Below, piece by piece: positions 1-9,657 of a stretch of DNA of 13,560 bases. Both the position numbers and the translations under genes were made by a program. The stretch's first letter is position 1, and every line of letters starts with the position of its first letter. The DNA is taken from NCBI GenBank assembly GCA_029747585.1, contig JAPEVF010001126.1, positions 1-13,560 on the forward strand, in the 5' to 3' direction. The notes beneath the pieces were generated by a model that did no database searches, had not been told where the DNA came from, and was given only the letters and a program-made list of their open reading frames with translations. Source of the stretch: Pleurotus djamor. Its lineage: Eukaryota; Basidiomycota; Agaricomycetes; Agaricales; Pleurotaceae.

Positions 1-420
1 CAGCAGATACATACTATCCTGATGGGCCCCTGTTAACAGCCCTAGTTCCTTCATGGCTCCCTGTTAACAGCTCCAGTTCCTTCATGGTGTTCTGTTAACA
101 GTGAATAGTGTCTTGATAGGTTTCTGTTAACAGGATATATACTCTTGCTGGATCCCTGTTAACAGCCCCAGTTCCCTCATGGGTCTCTGTTAACAGCGAG
201 TTCTGGCCTGCTGGGTTTCTGTTAACAGCCATGCTCCCTTGATGGTGCTCTGTTAACTATATTCACACCCTTGTTGCGTTTTGTTAACAGAATCTTGTTG
301 GGCATCTGTTAACAGACCAGAGGGCTTGTTGGACTTTTGTTAATAATCCTTGCTGGGCCGAATTAACTACATTTTGCAACAACTGTTGGAATCTGTTAAC
401 TCAAGTAGCAGGGATTACTG
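1..420. repeat. Left inverted-repeat arm: phased array of CTGTTAACAG palindromes
   Basis: Exact CTGTTAACAG starts at 30, 61, 92, 124, 156, 187, 219 and 306. One- or two-base variants lie at 250, 281, 337 and 393, and a weaker one near 360. Steps are mostly 31-32 bp. Between palindromes a second motif recurs, read outward from the tip as roughly CC(A/T)NCAAGG (on the plus strand CTTGNTGG or CTTCATGG). Positions 71-420 reappear inverted at 13210-13560. The array runs off the left edge, so its full length is unknown. The inner boundary is sharp at 420/421: the next base differs between the arms, and 421 onward is coding sequence of the copy 1 hydrolase-WD40 gene. Dense, regularly spaced subterminal motifs are known from foldback elements and from Spm-like and hAT-like DNA transposons. 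Which class this is cannot be told. Confidence 0.9.
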
Positions 421-1160
421 AACCCGTATCCTGCGGTCATCGCTGCCTGTTGCAAGGACCTGTCCGTCATCTTGGAATGTCAGACACCTGATCCAATCAT
501 CATGGGCTTTGAAAGTGTGCTCTATTTGTCTCCGATCAGCACTCCAAATCTTGACGATGCCGTCACTGGTGCCAGAAACAATATGGCCTCCAGAAGGGCT
601 CCACGCAAATGACACCACATGGCGAGAAGTGTCCAGCTTGATCAGTGCGTCAGCCTCCGAGCTCCATACTTTGATACATGTAAACAGCACTAGAATCCCC
701 AGCCTTGAGCCGTCCCTTGAGAAAGCAAGACAGTAGATCTCGTTGTGCGAGGCTTTGAAACTTTTGAACACCTTCCATTTGTCTCCCTCCCATCGCCACA
801 GCTGTATGCGGCCTGGCATATCTCCCGTTGCGAGAGTTTCGTAGTTGTTGCAAAGGCACAGAGTACGGATGCCATTGGGATCCTCGTTGTCAACACCTTT
901 GATGACCAGAGGCGGCTTTGTAGTGGTGTCGATTATGCTAACATTCCGTCGGTCCCCAACGGCAATGTGCGAACCATCGCAGGAAATTGTTGACCTCTCT
1001 CCTGGAACATTGAGGATGGTCTTCGGAGGTTGAATGGATCCGTCCCAAATCGATACAGCCATATTCTCGCCAATAATTGAGGTAAATACGATATGCGTTG
1101 AATCCAACCGAGAGAAGGCAACATTTGGAGTATATCCGCCTGAATGCTGATTGATACATG
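415..1160 (-). CDS. Last exon of copy 1: WD40 propeller, cut in blade 6
   Basis: This exon encodes about 248 residues of WD40 repeats. Blades are marked by NVAFS..SIWDG, STISCDG..VSIID, CLCNN..IQLWRW, CLAFSRDG..IKVW, FAWSPSG..VKIWSA and CLTFQDDG..RIRV. Copy 2 continues through RIRIW and a seventh blade, but here the frame leaves the gene after RIRV. The final Gln codon and the TAA stop (415-417) are read from the tip of the left repeat arm. A closed seven-bladed propeller therefore cannot form from this exon alone. The exon start at 1160 is inferred from a 54-bp intron (1161-1214, GTACGC..GCAG), which removes an in-frame TAA and keeps the frame. Confidence 0.8.
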
Positions 1161-3080
1161 CTGCTTATGCGCGGTTATTCGTGAGCTGGATCCATATACA
1201 AGTTGGGCGCGTACCAAAATGATTCACAACATTGAACAAAGCGGGCTTATATTTAGCGGGGATTGGTCCCATCCAGCGTCGAACGTCAGAGGGCTTGAAC
1301 CAATATCCGTCTGTTGTTTGTGTAAGGTTTACCGCTGCGAGAAGTCGGAGCAGCGACTGCTTTAAATTCGGTGCGTTGATTCCGGTGGTGGCATTTTGGT
1401 ATCGCAGCGAGACATCAAGGGCAGAGAGGAGGACCGTCCCAATATTATGAAGCTCGTTGATAGATGTTTGTCGTGAGGCTGTGGGATGAGTAAAAGATTA
1501 GTGATGACTCTACTCTCATTAGTGAGGAACTCACCGTGGGCTTCAAAGAAAGAACAAAGTGCTAGCATGGAATGTGTGTATTTGGTAACCGTCTTGGACA
1601 AGACATTGTTATTGCTTGATATATTTGCGCAGGCATCCTCTAGTGAAGAAAGGAACACGGCCTCATTCTCGAAGGCGTCAAACTCAAGAAGGGGATTATC
1701 CGTGGAGAACTCGCATTTTTCGAAGAAAGTTCCCCAGCTCTTGGACCCGGATGGTGGTGTTGCTCCGGGACGATACCGACGATCAGAGATCTGGTGCTGT
1801 GCGAATACGGTGTGGTGTATTTGTTGCCCTTGTTGTATACGTCTACCAGTGTATAAATGCGGTCTATGCAAGCATTGGTCCACTGTCCACTTGGATTTCA
1901 ACCCAAAACACGCACCGCCATGCTGAGCTATCTCCATTTTTATGAGACAAAGCCCGAATAGGTAAAATCTGAAGGGGATGCCAGAACCACTCAAGTGACT
2001 TGGCGAGTGGAAGCGGCTCCCAATGTTTCATGGTAGGCTTCAGATGAAGGCCTCGCTTCATTGCTTCTTGCAACATCCATCGAAGTGATGGACTGAAGTT
2101 TGGGAGATTGGGAGTTACAATATTCCCTCCACCACTGGAATGGCGGAATGTCAAATTAAGAAACTTGAGAGCATAGGGAAACACGGAAACGAGGGGCGTA
2201 CATATCAGAATGTGTTCCTGCGAACCAGACCTCCTTTGCGTCACTTTGAGTATTGTTTCGTATGACACAGCCGCTGCTCGCATATTTGACACGTCGCTCG
2301 TCTAAAGCCAGCGCGTGCCGAAAGGAGCACACATGTCTCATCCCGGACACAGTTTCAGGCAGTGGTTCACCGCGGAGACCAATTGATGGGGTGGTATCCC
2401 TGAGTGGTTGGTTGGAATGGGAAAAAGCAGACTTTTAGCAAAGTATACTCTGTACGCACCATGCACCAATGAAGTGCACCTTTACATCTTTATGACATAG
2501 TTTACTCTTGAACTGACAGCAGAGAATATCCTTCCTCTCCACATTATTACCTTTGGTGTTTTGATCATGCTTGAATTTCCTTACAACCGAAGTGTAGAGC
2601 TCATACGCGCTTAAAAGGTGAGTTAACGGTTCAGTTGTTTATTGGAGGGACAGTAGATCTTACGACGGGATATGGTTTTCACTTCCTTTGTGTAAAAGAC
2701 CAACCTACACATTGGCTATTGAGTATGTCTCTGCCGAAGGGACAGCTCACCTTGTCGATCATCCCAGCGACAACGCGAACCTGGTATGCACCTCGTGAGA
2801 AGCCTTCAGAGTTAGTAGAGTGAGGCCATCAAGACGAAATTGCACTATAGGGATCAGGGGATCTCACCAAACATGAATATACGATCACCGGGCTCAAAAT
2901 TTTCTGAAAGCCATTTATATACGGCATGGATAATCCCCTCAAAGTTCCTAATGTATTCGGGTTACACCTCATGATCACATGAGACAGGGCGAAGACGTAC
3001 TGAGCAATTTCGGCATTAACTGTATGATCAAAGACCTGCTTGTAGTACTTCCAAGATGTAAACAAAGGTTTTTCATGTGG

Positions 3081-3524
3081 TGTTAGAACCCAATCCCGAG
3101 AGACANGGGGGGAGCGGGATTCAAACGGTGTTGGTCGTGAGAGAGGAGAGGATGAATCCGAATGAACGACGAACGGCGTTCAGGAACAAAGAGACGGACT
3201 TGCGACAACAACGACTGAGGAGCAGTGTTGTGTCCACAGGCACTCTCGTGTCCGGGATTTGGGATTCGCAAGGACGAAGGAGGAGCGAGGGACGAATCCC
3301 GCAAGGAAGAGGGAAGAAACGTTTATATTCGAACTGAGGAGCAATGGACAAGAATAGCTACTATATATACTGAGTGCCTCATGTGTAGCATGAGGCGCGG
3401 CTAAAGTGAACAATGAGACTTTGTACATAAGTGAACGCCAAAACATCCGCTGAATCCCGGACAGGGGCTAGGGGCTAGTCACGTGACCGGGGTTCCCAAA
3501 GGGGCAGTCACACGGAGCGTGACA
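3081..3524. mobile_element. Solo LTR (444 bp) inserted in exon 2 of copy 1
   Basis: The segment starts TGTTAG, ends GTGACA (TG..CA ends, TGT/ACA inverted), and is flanked by the 5-bp direct repeat TGTGG at 3076-3080 and 3525-3529. Removing it with one TGTGG restores the reading frame exactly: SGIGPH continues into EKPLFTSWKYYKQV, which aligns with copy 2. No primer-binding site, gag or pol is present, so this fits a solo LTR left after recombination between two LTRs. A TATATATA at 3362-3369 is followed by an 8-bp-stem hairpin, which weakly suggests plus-strand orientation, antisense to the gene. One N lies at 3106. The superfamily (Ty1 or Ty3 type) cannot be told from the LTR alone. Confidence 0.85.
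3362..3396 (+). promoter_or_regulatory. TATA-like box and hairpin inside the LTR
   Basis: TATATATA at 3362-3369 is followed by GCCTCATG (3376-3383), a five-base loop, and CATGAGGC (3389-3396), a perfect 8-bp stem. In an LTR this spacing fits a core promoter with a structured start of the R region. That reading is inference; the repeat itself is plain in the sequence. Confidence 0.4.
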
Positions 3525-3928
3525 TGTGGTCCGATCCCGCTGTTGTAGAAAGTTAGCTGAGCACCAGTGAGCTCAACCAACCGACTGTAAATCTCGAGGA
3601 TATTGCTACCCTGTGAATGAACCCAACATGTCACCCATGAGAGAGTCCAAGACAGAGAAGGACATACCTGTGAGCTGAATTGATTTGCCGAGTCGTCGAT
3701 GCACACAACCAAGTTTCGGCCACGCTCAGTGCCGTGGGGGCAGTCGAAGGGCACCTTGTTGATTTCGTGAAACAAGAATAATCTATGCACTTCATGCAGA
3801 GTCTTCTCGTTGTGTTCTTCTAGCTTCGGCTGGGAAGCCTGAGGAGTGTCGTCATACAACCTAGGCATTGACATATCAGGAGAAGCCAGTGGGAAGTTTG
3901 GATGAATGGGGAGGTGTCGAGACAGCAT

Positions 3929-6233
3929 ATTTCTAGTACTTGGGCAACGCCGAGTATCACTGCTCAGAGGCTGTTACTGATTGATGCCATTGATGGGCAT
4001 GTCGATGTGGAACACATCGTATGAGAATGATGGTGACCAAAGGGAAAGCACTGCAAAGAGCTCAAAAAAGCCTGTCCGTGTTGATCGAGGGTTATGTCTA
4101 GAGCAGAGGAGATGGCACAGAAAGGTGGGGTCGAGCAGATGGAAACAGGTTTGATGAGGTAACTCCAGCCGGAGGATGAACAGCGGTCAGAGATTATGTT
4201 GATGCGCTAAGCTGCGTGATGGGAACATTCAGCGCGCGAGTCTAGTCGCGAAGGGGAAGTTGTCTTGCAAGAATCGAATCAGTGGATTCAAGTGTTGAAG
4301 CAAGGGAGCACCTCTACGCTTTCTCAAAGAGAGTGCGAGCTCAGCTGTATTCATGCTTGACCCTTTGCGGCTCTAGTCGGACGGAGCCCCAAGCTCAGGT
4401 CCCAGAAAATAGTCAAGGACAACTGTGTAGGAATCTAAATGAGACTCAAGTCGAAATTGCTGAATTCAACATTCAGACTGATTTGAATTCTCGTGAGAAG
4501 GTCAATGTGGAGGGGCTTTGAGCGCGAGACGATGAAATGTTTGGGCTGAAAATTCATTGAGACGTGAGCACAAGGAGAAAAGTGCCGGTGAGCGATGTTG
4601 CAACGAGCGCAGAAGCCGCAGACAAACATGCGCACACACCTCTTTTTCTTGTACGCCCATGTCCCTTGCATGTCCCTCTGCTTCGTACTTGGAGGCTTCC
4701 CCATCTCAAGCTTTGGTTTCTCATAAGTTTCATGCTCTAGCCGGAAGGATGGGACTAGCTGGCTAAGGACTTCTGGTGCGCGACCTATGCCCCGACTCAA
4801 CCCTTCATTTTGGCTCACTGGGTTTTGCCTTTTTTNCTTTTAGATGATGTTTGCTCCGACGAATACGAGCTATGATCTAGTCGAGTCTGCCAACGCGTAG
4901 CTCATGGGTCAACCAGTCGCTGATCTCTACGTGACCTAATGATGCGTGAGCCGTGCCCCCCCCATCCAACCTCAGCCTTTATCTGACCTGTTTGCGTCAC
5001 AGTCTCCAGAACGGCTTCTTTGATGAGTGCTGGCTATAGAATAGCCCATGATCAGACCTGACTGGAAGCTTTCCGTGCTCCAGAGTTGTTCGTCAACGCC
5101 ACACTTGCACGGTTTATGGCCTGGTTTTGGGAAGGTTTGGGTCTGTGGGGATGTAAGGTTGGGGGACGTTTGGAGGGAAATGGTCTTGAAGAAGCTTTAA
5201 GGTTGGATCACGAAGCTACTGCAATCACGAGATCCCACCGCGCATGGTTGACCTATCCCTCAAGCAAACTCCTGTCTTTTCGTCATATCAGAGTCGTGCA
5301 CAAGAAGCAACTCTTCAACCACCCACATTCGCAGCTCAGTTCCTCTGTCATTCCACACTACCAGCTCACTAGCCACCACTGTGCCATCCCTGTGCTTTCC
5401 GGCCAAGCGACGCGCATATTGGCTCTCGTTTGACACGAGGCTCCATTTTGGGCAGACAAATGTCTGCTCCGGTCTCTATGCCCATGTTTAGCTCGCTAGG
5501 AGAAGGGATATGGGAGGATAAATGTGTACGATAAAGACCAAAGTCGCTGCCGGTCGGGCTATGGACCACGTCCCAGCAAATTCCTCACCCACCACGTTAT
5601 AAGATGGACGATGCCGTCCATACGTCCCAGCGCATCATTTCAACGCGCTCCCCGTCCGGACGTTCCTTCCCTCTCACGCAAAAACGGCTCCATACGTTTG
5701 TCTTCGTTGCCGTAGAAGGTTGTCAGCGATGCTCAGCATGTCTTGGTTTTCCAAACCATCCCATCTATCACTGCCATCGGGGAACCAATCTTGAATCAAT
5801 GACTACCTCGTTCCGAACGGTTTTTGAGTCAGGAAGATGTTACGCAGTCTCGGTGATCCGCTAAAGCGATCTCGGATTACGATGGATAGTATACTTCTCT
5901 CTGGGATCCTGATCTTTTGTCGAGAACGGACCCGTTTCAATCTAGTTAGCATTCTTCATCCCCTGTCGTTACTTCGCATACTCTATGGACATTCGCACAG
6001 TTGCCTACTTCATTCTCATTTGTCTATGTCTAATATGTGGATAGATGGCTTATATGCTGGCGTACTCAACTAAGTCAGTGAGCTGTCATAATCGCCGTTG
6101 ACGCTGAAGTAGTCCTCTCTACAACCAAGAACCACAAACAGTGGGAAATAAAGGACGAAGACCGACCAAAATCGCGCCTTTCTCGTCACTCGTGGAAGGG
6201 GAGAGGTCGTCTTGGATCTTCTACATATCAAGG
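3929..6233. other. Intergenic stretch between the two hydrolase-WD40 genes
   Basis: This 2.3-kb stretch holds no gene I can support. Several open frames of 60-127 codons exist on both strands (for example 4435-4818 minus and 5086-5433 plus), but none resembles a known family or is joined by convincing splice sites to a neighbour. It must contain the promoter of copy 1 on the right of 3928 and the 3' end region of copy 2 on the left of 6234. An N at 4836 sits in a T-rich run, and a run of nine C lies near 4957-4965. A short inverted repeat ATGGACG/CGTCCAT (5604-5621) is present. I see no similarity to the upstream region of copy 2. Confidence 0.5.
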
Positions 6234-7809
6234 CTATAGAGTCCTAGGAGTAACCTTTATTCGAGGAGAGTAGGTGCGTTCAATCTCCTCCATAGGCTCG
6301 CCGTCTGCCGTGTCCATGTCTACGTCCCAAAGATGGAGGGCACCCTGCCAACCTCCAGATACGAGCCGCGTCCCATCAGGTGAGAAGGCAACCGACAACA
6401 CCCATTCACCGATGTTGAACTCCCAATTTTTCTCCCAGGTTCCCCACCTCCAAATCCGTATTCTGTGGTCATCGCTCCCCGTCGCAAGCACTCGCTCATC
6501 ATCACGGAATGCTACACACTGAATTCCACAATCATGGGCTTTGAAGGTATGCTTGATGGTCCTCCAATCAGGGCTCCATATCTTCAAGATGCCGTCCCCG
6601 GTGCCAGCAGCGATATGAGAGCCAGAAGGACTCCATGCGAGTGACCACGAGTCTAAGGAATCTCCCAAGGCAACGATCGTTTTGTCTTCCAGATTCCATA
6701 CTTTCATAGGTACTGCAACCAGTACCAATTTGGAGTCGTCCCTTGAGAAAGCAAGCTGCCGAATCCACTCATCCCCATTGTAAAACCTCTCAAACACTTT
6801 CCACTGGTCATCCTCTCGTCGCCACAGCTTGATATAGCCATTCGGATACCCAGTCGCCAGAAGTTGGTTATTATTGGAGAAGCATAGACAGTAAATATCG
6901 CCCCCGTGGTCGACGTCGGTACCCTTAATGACGAGGGGCGGCTGTGATGTGATGTTGATGATGCTGACATCGGTCGCATCCTTGATTGCAACGTGTGTGC
7001 CATCAGGTGAAATCGTTGAATTNCCCCCCTTTGACTTTGACGATTTCTTTGGGCGGTTCAATAGATCCATCCCAAAGCAACGTCGAGGTCGCCCGGTCAA
7101 GACTTGAGGTGAATATAATTTTTGTCTCGTCCGTCTGCGAGAAAGCTATGTTGGATATCCATTCACCACCCCACAGTCTCCCGAGACACGCTAAACAGGG
7201 ACCGTCAGTGGCGGCTCTCGCGTTATAAGCAAACACCTCACCAAACGTTTGGATGACTTTGAGAAATGCCTCGCGTTGAGCGTCTCGGATGTTCGAGCCC
7301 CACTGGTACAGTGTTGATGGTGATATGCGGTAGAAATCCGGAGGCAGTTCTCGGGACGCTGGCCAAGCGCAGGAAAGGAGTCTTATCAACGTCTCCTTTG
7401 ATTCTCGTGTCAGCTTCACCGTGGTATTGCTTGCAGCAACCGTCACTGCTTTTATCAAGCTATACCCGGCGTCGTGAACTTCTAATAGTGATGATAGTCG
7501 TGTTGCTATGATCGGGATTAGACTTATGTGAGTGATGAGAAGAAAAGGCCACGAACGGTGGTTTACAAAGGACTGCAACGTCTGTATGCTCGCAGTGAGG
7601 GCATTCAGCGCAGATCCTTGATCACCTTCCTCAGACATAAGGGCATCGGAGGCTTGAGACAGTGAACTAAGCACATGGGACGCATTCTGAAAAGGATCAG
7701 GCTCAATGATGGATAGCCCTGGAACGAATGAGTAGACAGTGAAGAGGTCTGTCCAGTCTGAAACCTCGAGTGACGGATAAAGGAGTGCCTTCGGGCGGTA
7801 TGGTATTGC
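6234..7809 (-). CDS. Last exon of copy 2: linker and complete seven-bladed WD40 propeller
   Basis: This is the largest exon (525 residues once the N at 7023 is ignored). It opens with a linker (IPYRPKALLYPSLEVSDW) rich in helix-forming residues. Blade anchors by residue number are: blade 1 from Trp659 (WISNIAFS..LLWDG); blade 2 at 706 (STISPDG..VSIIN); 3 at 746-771 (CLCFSNN..IKLW); 4 at 790-813 (QLAFSRDD..MKVW); 5 at 830-853 (LAWSPSG..LKIW); 6 at 870-895 (CVAFRDDE..IRIW); 7 at 911-936 (SVAFSPDG..LHLW). The C-terminal tail IERTYSPRIKVTPRTL ends at TAG (6234-6236). At 7023 the text reads six G, then N, then AAT on the minus strand. Without the N the frame continues and matches copy 1 in length, so the N is an extra base. 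Confidence 0.85.
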
Positions 7810-9290
7810 CTAATGAGATATTGGGGAAACGTGAACAGGTCAAGACGAGGCGACAGCCATTGCTACTCAACTTACCTCGGAAACCTTGGCGATTTGGCTG
7901 TTGAGGTTGGGTTTGGGAAGGAGCGAGCCGAAAACGGACTGGTGGATAAGTTGTCCAGGTTGGATTTTGCGGGGTCGTCCGAGATGCGGCCTGACGGAAT
8001 CAGAGAGAGTCAGAGCGGACTAGTGAATACCATTGATACGGAAAACTCACCACCACGTTAGGCTGTCTTTGTTGATATATGCGAGCGCCCCGAAAGGAAT
8101 GAACTCCAAGATCATCCAAACCCATGTCAGTGATTCTTTCGGCGTCACTGGTATCCAGTTGCCCGTGTACGGCTTGATCATAAGACCACAGTACTGCGCC
8201 TCATAGGTCATCCATCGAAGCGAGTCGCTGAAGTTGTTCAAATCTTCGTTTTTCATGTTACCGCCACCACTGAGAATGTTCAAAATCGCATCGAAGAGAT
8301 CATCTAAATCATGGTACTTACATATCTGAGTGTGTCCCCTTGAACCAAACCTCCTTCACATCACCTGTAGGGTTCACCAAATCGGGACCGAGACCGCCGT
8401 TCACGTACTCCGGTTGGAACTTTGCCCGACGCTCATCCAGTGCCAAAGTGTGACGAAAGTGGCAGACGTGGCCCATACCGGATGCTGTCTCAGGGAAAGA
8501 GTTGCCTCTGAAAACTCCAATCGAGGAGACAGTATCCCTACAATATTTCTGGTTGGAATTACTTGGAAAACAGATGGAGGGAATTACATACCAGGCTCCA
8601 ACGAAGTGGACCTTGACATCTTCGTGGCACAGCGATCTCTTAAACGACCGGCAGAGTTTCTCTTCTTGACTGATGGTTGCCTGCGTCTGTAGATGAGCAG
8701 CCTTGAATGCTATCTCCGACGATGCAGGGTCGCCTGGTGCGTCTGTGGGCTCCGTCGAAGGGAAAGCAGCGGTCGGTCCTCGAGTCTGGGCCGTCAAGGC
8801 CGTGTAGAGTTCGTACGCGCTATGAAGTCGTCGTGAACAAAGTGAAATAGTGTGAGTCAAAGTAAGCGTACAATGCAATTTGATTCTCGTTGCCTTTGTG
8901 TAGCAGTCCCACCTAGTAAGCATCGTATAACAATCAGAATGGGGCCAAAGAAGAGGTGGGAACACCCACCTTCTCGATCATACCGGCGATAACACGAACT
9001 TGGTATGCTCCTCTTGAGAAACCTGTGCGAGTATTGATCGTGGAACATCCAGAGCACATTAAAATGGATTATATACCGAAGAGGAAGATTCGGTCGCCGG
9101 GCTCGTAATTCTCGGAAAGCCATTTATAAGCTGCGTGAATGATTTTCTCAAAGTTCCTAACAGCAAACCATGTCAGACTCTGAAGCTGGAGGGTGGCGCA
9201 TGATGATCAAGCTGGGACGTACCAAGCAATGGCGGTATCGATGCGATTGTAGATGACTTGTTTCCAGTAGCTCCATGATCGAAACGACGG

Positions 9291-9293
9291 TCA
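9291..9293 (-). other. In-frame TGA at codon 102 of copy 2
   Basis: Minus-strand codons around the site read ACC TAC GCT TGA CCG TCG (Thr-Tyr-Ala-stop-Pro-Ser). The reading frame before and after is the conserved hydrolase frame. A C-to-T change in a CGA arginine codon, at a CpG, explains it most simply. No splice pair that removes only this codon is apparent. Confidence 0.8.
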
Positions 9294-9657
9294 AGCGTAG
9301 GTGCCGATGCCGCTATTATAGTAAACCAGCTGCTCCACGTCGCCGCCACTCTTGATAATCCGGCTGAAGAGCTCAACGACGTTGGTACTCTGCATTGGGA
9401 ACCGCATGAGGACCGTCAGCGGCTACGTCAGATGAAACGGAGCGACTCACCTTGATGCTGAATTGATTCAAAGTCCCATCGATGTTCACGATGAGATTCC
9501 GTCTCTTCCTCTTTCCCGGTAGATCGTGATGAGGGCAGCCAAAGAGAGCTCTGCGGATGGCGCTTTTGGTGTCTTCTGTGGCGGGCTTTGGTAGTCGAAG
9601 GGGATTGGCGTTTTCGGGCGTCCGTAGACTGGGCATTGTTGGCTGTGTCGATGACAT

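Larger units (their letters stand above)
3076..3529. repeat. Target-site duplication TGTGG around the LTR
   Basis: TGTGG occurs at 3076-3080 and 3525-3529, directly outside the TG and CA ends of the insertion. Identity extends to CATGTGGT (3074-3081 and 3523-3530) because the element ends happen to match. Five bp is the usual length for LTR retroelement integration. Confidence 0.85.
415..3928 (-). pseudogene. Copy 1: DUF2235 hydrolase-WD40 fusion, interrupted by an LTR and 3'-truncated
   Basis: Exons on the minus strand: 3668-3928, 3525-3610 joined to 3001-3075 (split by the LTR), 2868-2947, 2751-2803, 2664-2704, 2460-2609, 2202-2399, 1916-2134, 1535-1863, 1215-1478, 415-1160. With the LTR left out they total 2502 nt, an open frame of 833 codons, and all splice phases agree. 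DUF2235 occupies about residues 72-375. It has RNLVVCIDDSANQFS, SGIG, GFSRG (nucleophile Ser170), WDT (Asp250) and THSDIGGG (His312), which I take as the Ser-Asp-His triad from family knowledge. In the first motif the usual DGT is DDS. The linker (about 389-590) has no P-loop. Five WD40 blades and part of a sixth follow. Two lesions are visible: the LTR in exon 2, and loss of the C-terminus at the repeat tip. The start could also be an in-frame Met 18 codons later. Family membership is sure; loss of function is likely but not proven. Confidence 0.85.
6234..9657 (-). pseudogene. Copy 2: full-length DUF2235 hydrolase-WD40 fusion with one in-frame stop
   Basis: Exons on the minus strand: 9451-9657, 9223-9389, 9077-9156, 8970-9022, 8872-8912, 8592-8819, 8322-8537, 8051-8269, 7876-7990, 6234-7809. 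Leaving out the N at 7023 they total 2901 nt, 966 codons plus stop, and every splice phase closes. DUF2235 spans about residues 54-400, with RNLIVNIDGTLNQFS (Asp60-Thr62), VVELFSR, YNSGIG, GFSRG (Ser154), WDTVSSIG (Asp260), LALDERR and THSDIGGG (His328). The tail WPHLGRPRKIQPGQLIHQSV follows. The helical linker is about 443-655 and has no Walker A motif. Seven WD40 blades fill 659-940. DUF2235 includes the bacterial Tle1 phospholipase effectors, so lipid or ester hydrolysis is plausible but unproven here. The one lesion is TGA at codon 102 (9291-9293), likely once CGA. If it is a sequencing error, the gene is intact. Confidence 0.85.

Noticed and set aside
1..420. CRISPR array, because of regular repeats with spacers.
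   Set aside because: The repeat is a 10-bp palindrome with spacers that themselves share a motif; the genome is eukaryotic; the array is repeated inverted at the other end.
509..993. Plus-strand open frames opposite the WD40 exon of copy 1.
   Set aside because: They are antisense shadows of a clear WD40 coding exon.
3077..3446. Open frames on both strands across 3077-3446.
   Set aside because: They lie inside the LTR, contain the ambiguous base at 3106, and have no protein similarity I recognise.
4435..4818. A 127-codon minus-strand open frame with an ATG between the two genes.
   Set aside because: No recognisable motif, no splice links to a neighbour, and overlapping open frames on the other strand; chance cannot be excluded.
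5604..5621. Short inverted repeat ATGGACG/CGTCCAT.
   Set aside because: Seven-base arms of this kind are expected by chance in 13 kb, and nothing nearby supports a function.
7003..7100. A frameshift splitting copy 2 into two proteins at 7023.
   Set aside because: Leaving out the single N gives a continuous frame with the same residue count as copy 1.
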